Virus record (IMG/VR): IMGVR_UViG_3300021356_000150
Location: 1 to 25,390 of that record
Strand: one strand, 5' to 3'
DNA length: 25,390 bases
DNA from: a virus
A program made the translations under genes and the position numbers. The notes under the pieces were generated by a model, which was not told the origin of the DNA, made no database searches, and saw only the letters and a program-made list of their open reading frames with translations. Shown one piece after another: positions 24,501 to 25,390 of the stretch; the first letter of the stretch is position 1; every line of letters starts with the position of its first letter.

Positions 24501-25390
24501 AGCAAGTGTTACTTCAGTATATGTTTGAATATCAAACAGATAAAGATCAAATTCTGTTGCTACATTTTTATAAGTATCATCCGAAAGTCCGAACCAATAT
24601 ACTCTTGCATCACCAATTTTAGATCCTAAACCTGCTGTAGCAGCATCAGCTATATTATTAGTTCCAGAGTGATTCCTTCTAGCAGCATACAGTTCAATAG
24701 TATTAGAACTGGTATTATTACTTCCAGAAGAAAGATCGCCAATATTGATGAACGGAGTTCCAGTTACGTTATTGACTTTCAGTTTTCCACCCATGCTGAA
24801 TGGTACAACTGAACTCTTGATTGTTTTGGTTGTTCTTGGTTTTGGAACATCAAGAACAGTAGAACCAACTAAATCAACATCATATCCTCTGACATATGCT
24901 GTACCAGCAGATACCTTAACAGCAATCTGATCTTTAGATGGGATATTACCCTGATCAGTTACTTCATCAAATCTAAACAAACCACCGTTTCCAGTCTCAT
25001 CATTGAGTTGGTCTGCAGTATCAACAATAAAGTTTTCTACAGCATAGTCACCAGACTCATCAAACGTTCTCTTAGCAAAGTAATCTCTGATAAGATTATA
25101 TTGTGCTTTATTCTGAAGTTTTTTGATTACTCCTTCATCAACTCTGACCAACTCAACAAAGTTGGTATCTTCGGTATCGGTGAGTTGTTTCTTAGCAAGT
25201 TTTACGCTAATCTTCAGTCTATCTGCGCCAGGAGCAGCATAGTTGGTAAATCCTTTAGCATTATCATTAAGAGATTCATCTTTGTCTGCGGTTACAATCT
25301 CTTCTACAATATCCCAACCAACTCTAAAAGAAGGTTCATTATTGTATGGATCAAGAACAATCAGAGATTCTGGTACGTCAACAAACGTAC
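18534..25390 (-). CDS. giant fibre/baseplate-like virion protein, DUF4815-like (N-terminus outside window)
   Basis: The frame is open to the right edge: 2284 residues are visible and the true start lies outside (a TTG at 25151 is internal). Residues 1 to about 1030 look like DUF4815 (FRFDEVTDQGNIPSKDQIAV, AGTAYVRGYDVDL, RRFTMRDIGKLEDRIENLEE); the last is a coiled coil near 955. A Thr-rich stretch (TTTTITTTTKF, about 1155) and a basic region follow. Next is a carbohydrate-module-like block near 1450 (DPLAQSFTVPGKGIFFTSFD), then two G-S-G-Y repeats (about 1705 and 1745). The C-terminal domain has a D-x-D-G-D-G loop and ends KLRDFRAIALA. It also has G-E-x-V/I-x-G...S-x-A modules like gp14. By T4 order it fills the gene 10-12 region: baseplate or proximal tail fibre is likely, exact part unknown. 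Confidence 0.85.
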   Translation of the reverse strand, partial: TFVDVPESLIVLDPYNNEPSFRVGWDIVEEIVTADKDESLNDNAKGFTNYAAPGADRLKISVKLAKKQLTDTEDTNFVELVRVDEGVIKKLQNKAQYNLIRDYFAKRTFDESGDYAVENFIVDTADQLNDETGNGGLFRFDEVTDQGNIPSKDQIAVKVSAGTAYVRGYDVDLVGSTVLDVPKPRTTKTIKSSVVPFSMGGKLKVNNVTGTPFINIGDLSSGSNNTSSNTIELYAARRNHSGTNNIADAATAGLGSKIGDARVYWFGLSDDTYKNVATEFDLYLFDIQTYTEVTLANTYSLTDVPVGSYFRGLSSGATGYLATSSSNTYSLRQTSGKFMTGEQVIINEDIEFQSGITALDVFTTDDIKAVFQEVATKNGIAGTPNFIADTVLYPVELPNFAKTDMITIPSAGTGTKSGCTVAGRFFAGQTGIVARGNQRGRTIKYQNGNADPVYANIDSINADGTEITITVNAQAVGGVYRNVNAAGKYTFSIMAPKITNFGSTGLYAPMPIANTASVDLGRADLTITRQIPVASFSGSQISLTLTDAVEATEGLTNVFYESYDAERYAVYYSDGSVEPLTDSNFILGANGESITLNGLTKTTDTNTLVQVTLSKRVISHKTKNFLRSEQVTIDKTQKKSALNGLTANKFYGLRIEDNDISLNVPDVVNVRAILESTDSNAPVLDKLTFATGLALDQNAIVGEKITGRDSRAVAQVVGRTATTITYVRRNSNNFVAGETVTFGDSAIEAIVQKTTKGSFVDLTANYRLVDGNGHEYCDFSKIQRRPGSPTPSKQLLVIFDRYDAASGDEGDFFTVNSYSADRYQSDLPTLPNGLSVSDLVDFRPRVKPFTSTTASPFDFSSRQYDATYTYVISPDETSHVGYSYYLPRIDTISINRFGEVEVIQGEPDDVPQSPVLADDAMEIAQIQYPAFCYNAIKDPRILFRDNRRFTMRDIGKLEDRIENLEELTSLTMLELNAKTLSVTDANGLDRFKSGFIVSDFRDKSLMNPDLSTVEISKEGATAIAPIDFWSINADLGLDPNIDRTKADLSQNLRLLDTNIQKTGDMLTLKYDEVEFLNQPHATNVENVNPFNVIVFVGGVQLDPPSDNWVRTIYIDDHRTEQTGAKWKQEANTTRDVDRKTEYVTYKKGGGRGERKTRAFTTTTITTTTKFTPKLKGPAREFNYVEDVKVSGEADPWMRSRNVYFNADGLRPFTKHYKYLDSQQVDVVPKVCEIQMRSGTFQVFEDADIYDANNNKIGMIRIQAPNHKFGDTSRPDIGAGLGSPATLVETYSVDPYDRDRPAPGAGYSPTSRLINFGVRSLANVEKYYGYVEKGAKVVGRSSSAEATITRAELISDNWGDIVGNFFFRDPNSKPRPATRVKAGTKTVKVTATPPNTVVLPGSTRFASEAIGEYSGSGTILTQETSRVSVRNPPKPAAKPTEVQVEVKAPHRDPLAQSFTVPGKGIFFTSFDLYFAAKPTGTTKVKIELRTMELGIPTDRLVADWCRVNLRPEDIQINEADPFNPIPTRVRFPSPVFLEGGDKEYAIVVLSPDSDEYEMWTATMGKKTVRTTSLPDVQNVVVTKQYIGGSLFKSQNGTIWTPSQFQDLTFKIYKAQFVKSGTLTWYNSDIGSSRGSDNSHTLNTNPIESLPRKLKLPINNGGNATTAATTIGTKIGEGSNDGGITGFIENLGAPAATITLDVAGSGYANGTHTTCNLTSLTGKGTGGQVTLTVAGGVVTGATLTNNGSGYVAGEQVEIDTSTIGSTAAVRKGKGAKLTITTIGTVDTLYLNDVQGENFTDTTQLFTIAANGTRTSAGSNVTVNGGSSLIDNRFSGNVFRVKQQTHAHHGGNNKVKIEDIQPDTKKTQLTATFGLTDTNVSVADTTVFTTFEGITTSRGYALVNNEIIRFTDVNETSAPAGTLTISNRNLDGTIKIEHGIDSSIQPYEVNGVSLTRINRTHDVPSTSYTLDESDIDFYYLEVDRSLESPTIRDSGANQLSFTSEKGFGGDTVGISQNCQFSSLVPQFNVITPGLGTKITCNVRTISGTSSGGTEVSFLDQGYESVTLNKPHQFSTPRMVASKVNEEARLGTLPSKKSLTLRVDFASDNQDLSPMMDAANATFILGRNKANNPVSDYSTDHRSNEIIGDPHGAVFVTKSVSLAQPATSLKVIIAANRQEDADFRVFYQLFKADSTEVDQKFIPFPGYDNLLDTDGDGFGDRVKDPDKNSGRADAFVTPNQNTENSFSEYQFSADNLEQFTAFSIKVVMSTTNESTPVKLRDFRAIALA

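Noticed and set aside
25149-25151. TTG as the start of the giant protein
   Set aside because: The same frame stays open for 79 more codons to the window edge with conserved-looking sequence, so the start is outside.

Overview
The window is one continuous structural and packaging module of a T4-like tailed phage (contractile-tail myovirus). Every supported gene lies on the minus strand, so transcription runs from high to low coordinates. The order follows T4: fibre/baseplate slot, fibritin slot, then 13, 14, 15, 16, 17, 18, 19, 20, 67, (68 slot), 21, 22, 23. Protein style suggests a marine T4-like phage, most likely a cyanophage. The signs are a gp14 swollen by G-x-G-Y-T repeats, a giant DUF4815-like fibre protein, and CTAAATA/TATAAATA late promoter boxes. 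No photosynthesis or other host-type metabolic gene is present, so the host is inferred from style only. No tRNA, CRISPR array, insertion sequence, attachment site or convincing terminator was seen.

Right side (25390-16076): a giant fibre/baseplate-like protein, open at the window edge, then two small genes (71 and 56 aa). A perfect TATAAATA box follows, then a 75-aa fibre-motif protein, a 544-aa fibre-like protein where T4 has fibritin (wac), and a 61-aa coiled-coil protein.

Middle (16074-7960): neck proteins gp13, gp14 and gp15, small terminase gp16, a 713-aa Cys/Lys-rich modular protein, large terminase gp17 and a 70-aa zinc-ribbon protein. These are joined by TAATG/TGATG overlaps or gaps of 1-14 bases, so they look cotranslated. 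The 713-aa and 70-aa proteins flank gp17 and have no T4 counterpart that I recognise. They are the most novel-looking part of the window.

Left side (7878-1): tail sheath gp18, tail tube gp19, portal gp20, acidic core protein gp67, an 80-aa beta-type protein in the gene 68 slot, prohead protease gp21, scaffold gp22, and the N-terminal two thirds of major capsid protein gp23, cut by the window edge. A clear L-S-E|A cleavage site in gp23 links protease to substrate.

Together the genes build the prohead (20, 67, 21, 22, 23), package DNA (16, 17), close the head (13, 14, 15), make the tail (18, 19, 15) and add fibres. There is no gene-free stretch over 300 bases; the longest gap (7879-7959) holds a promoter and a ribosome binding site.
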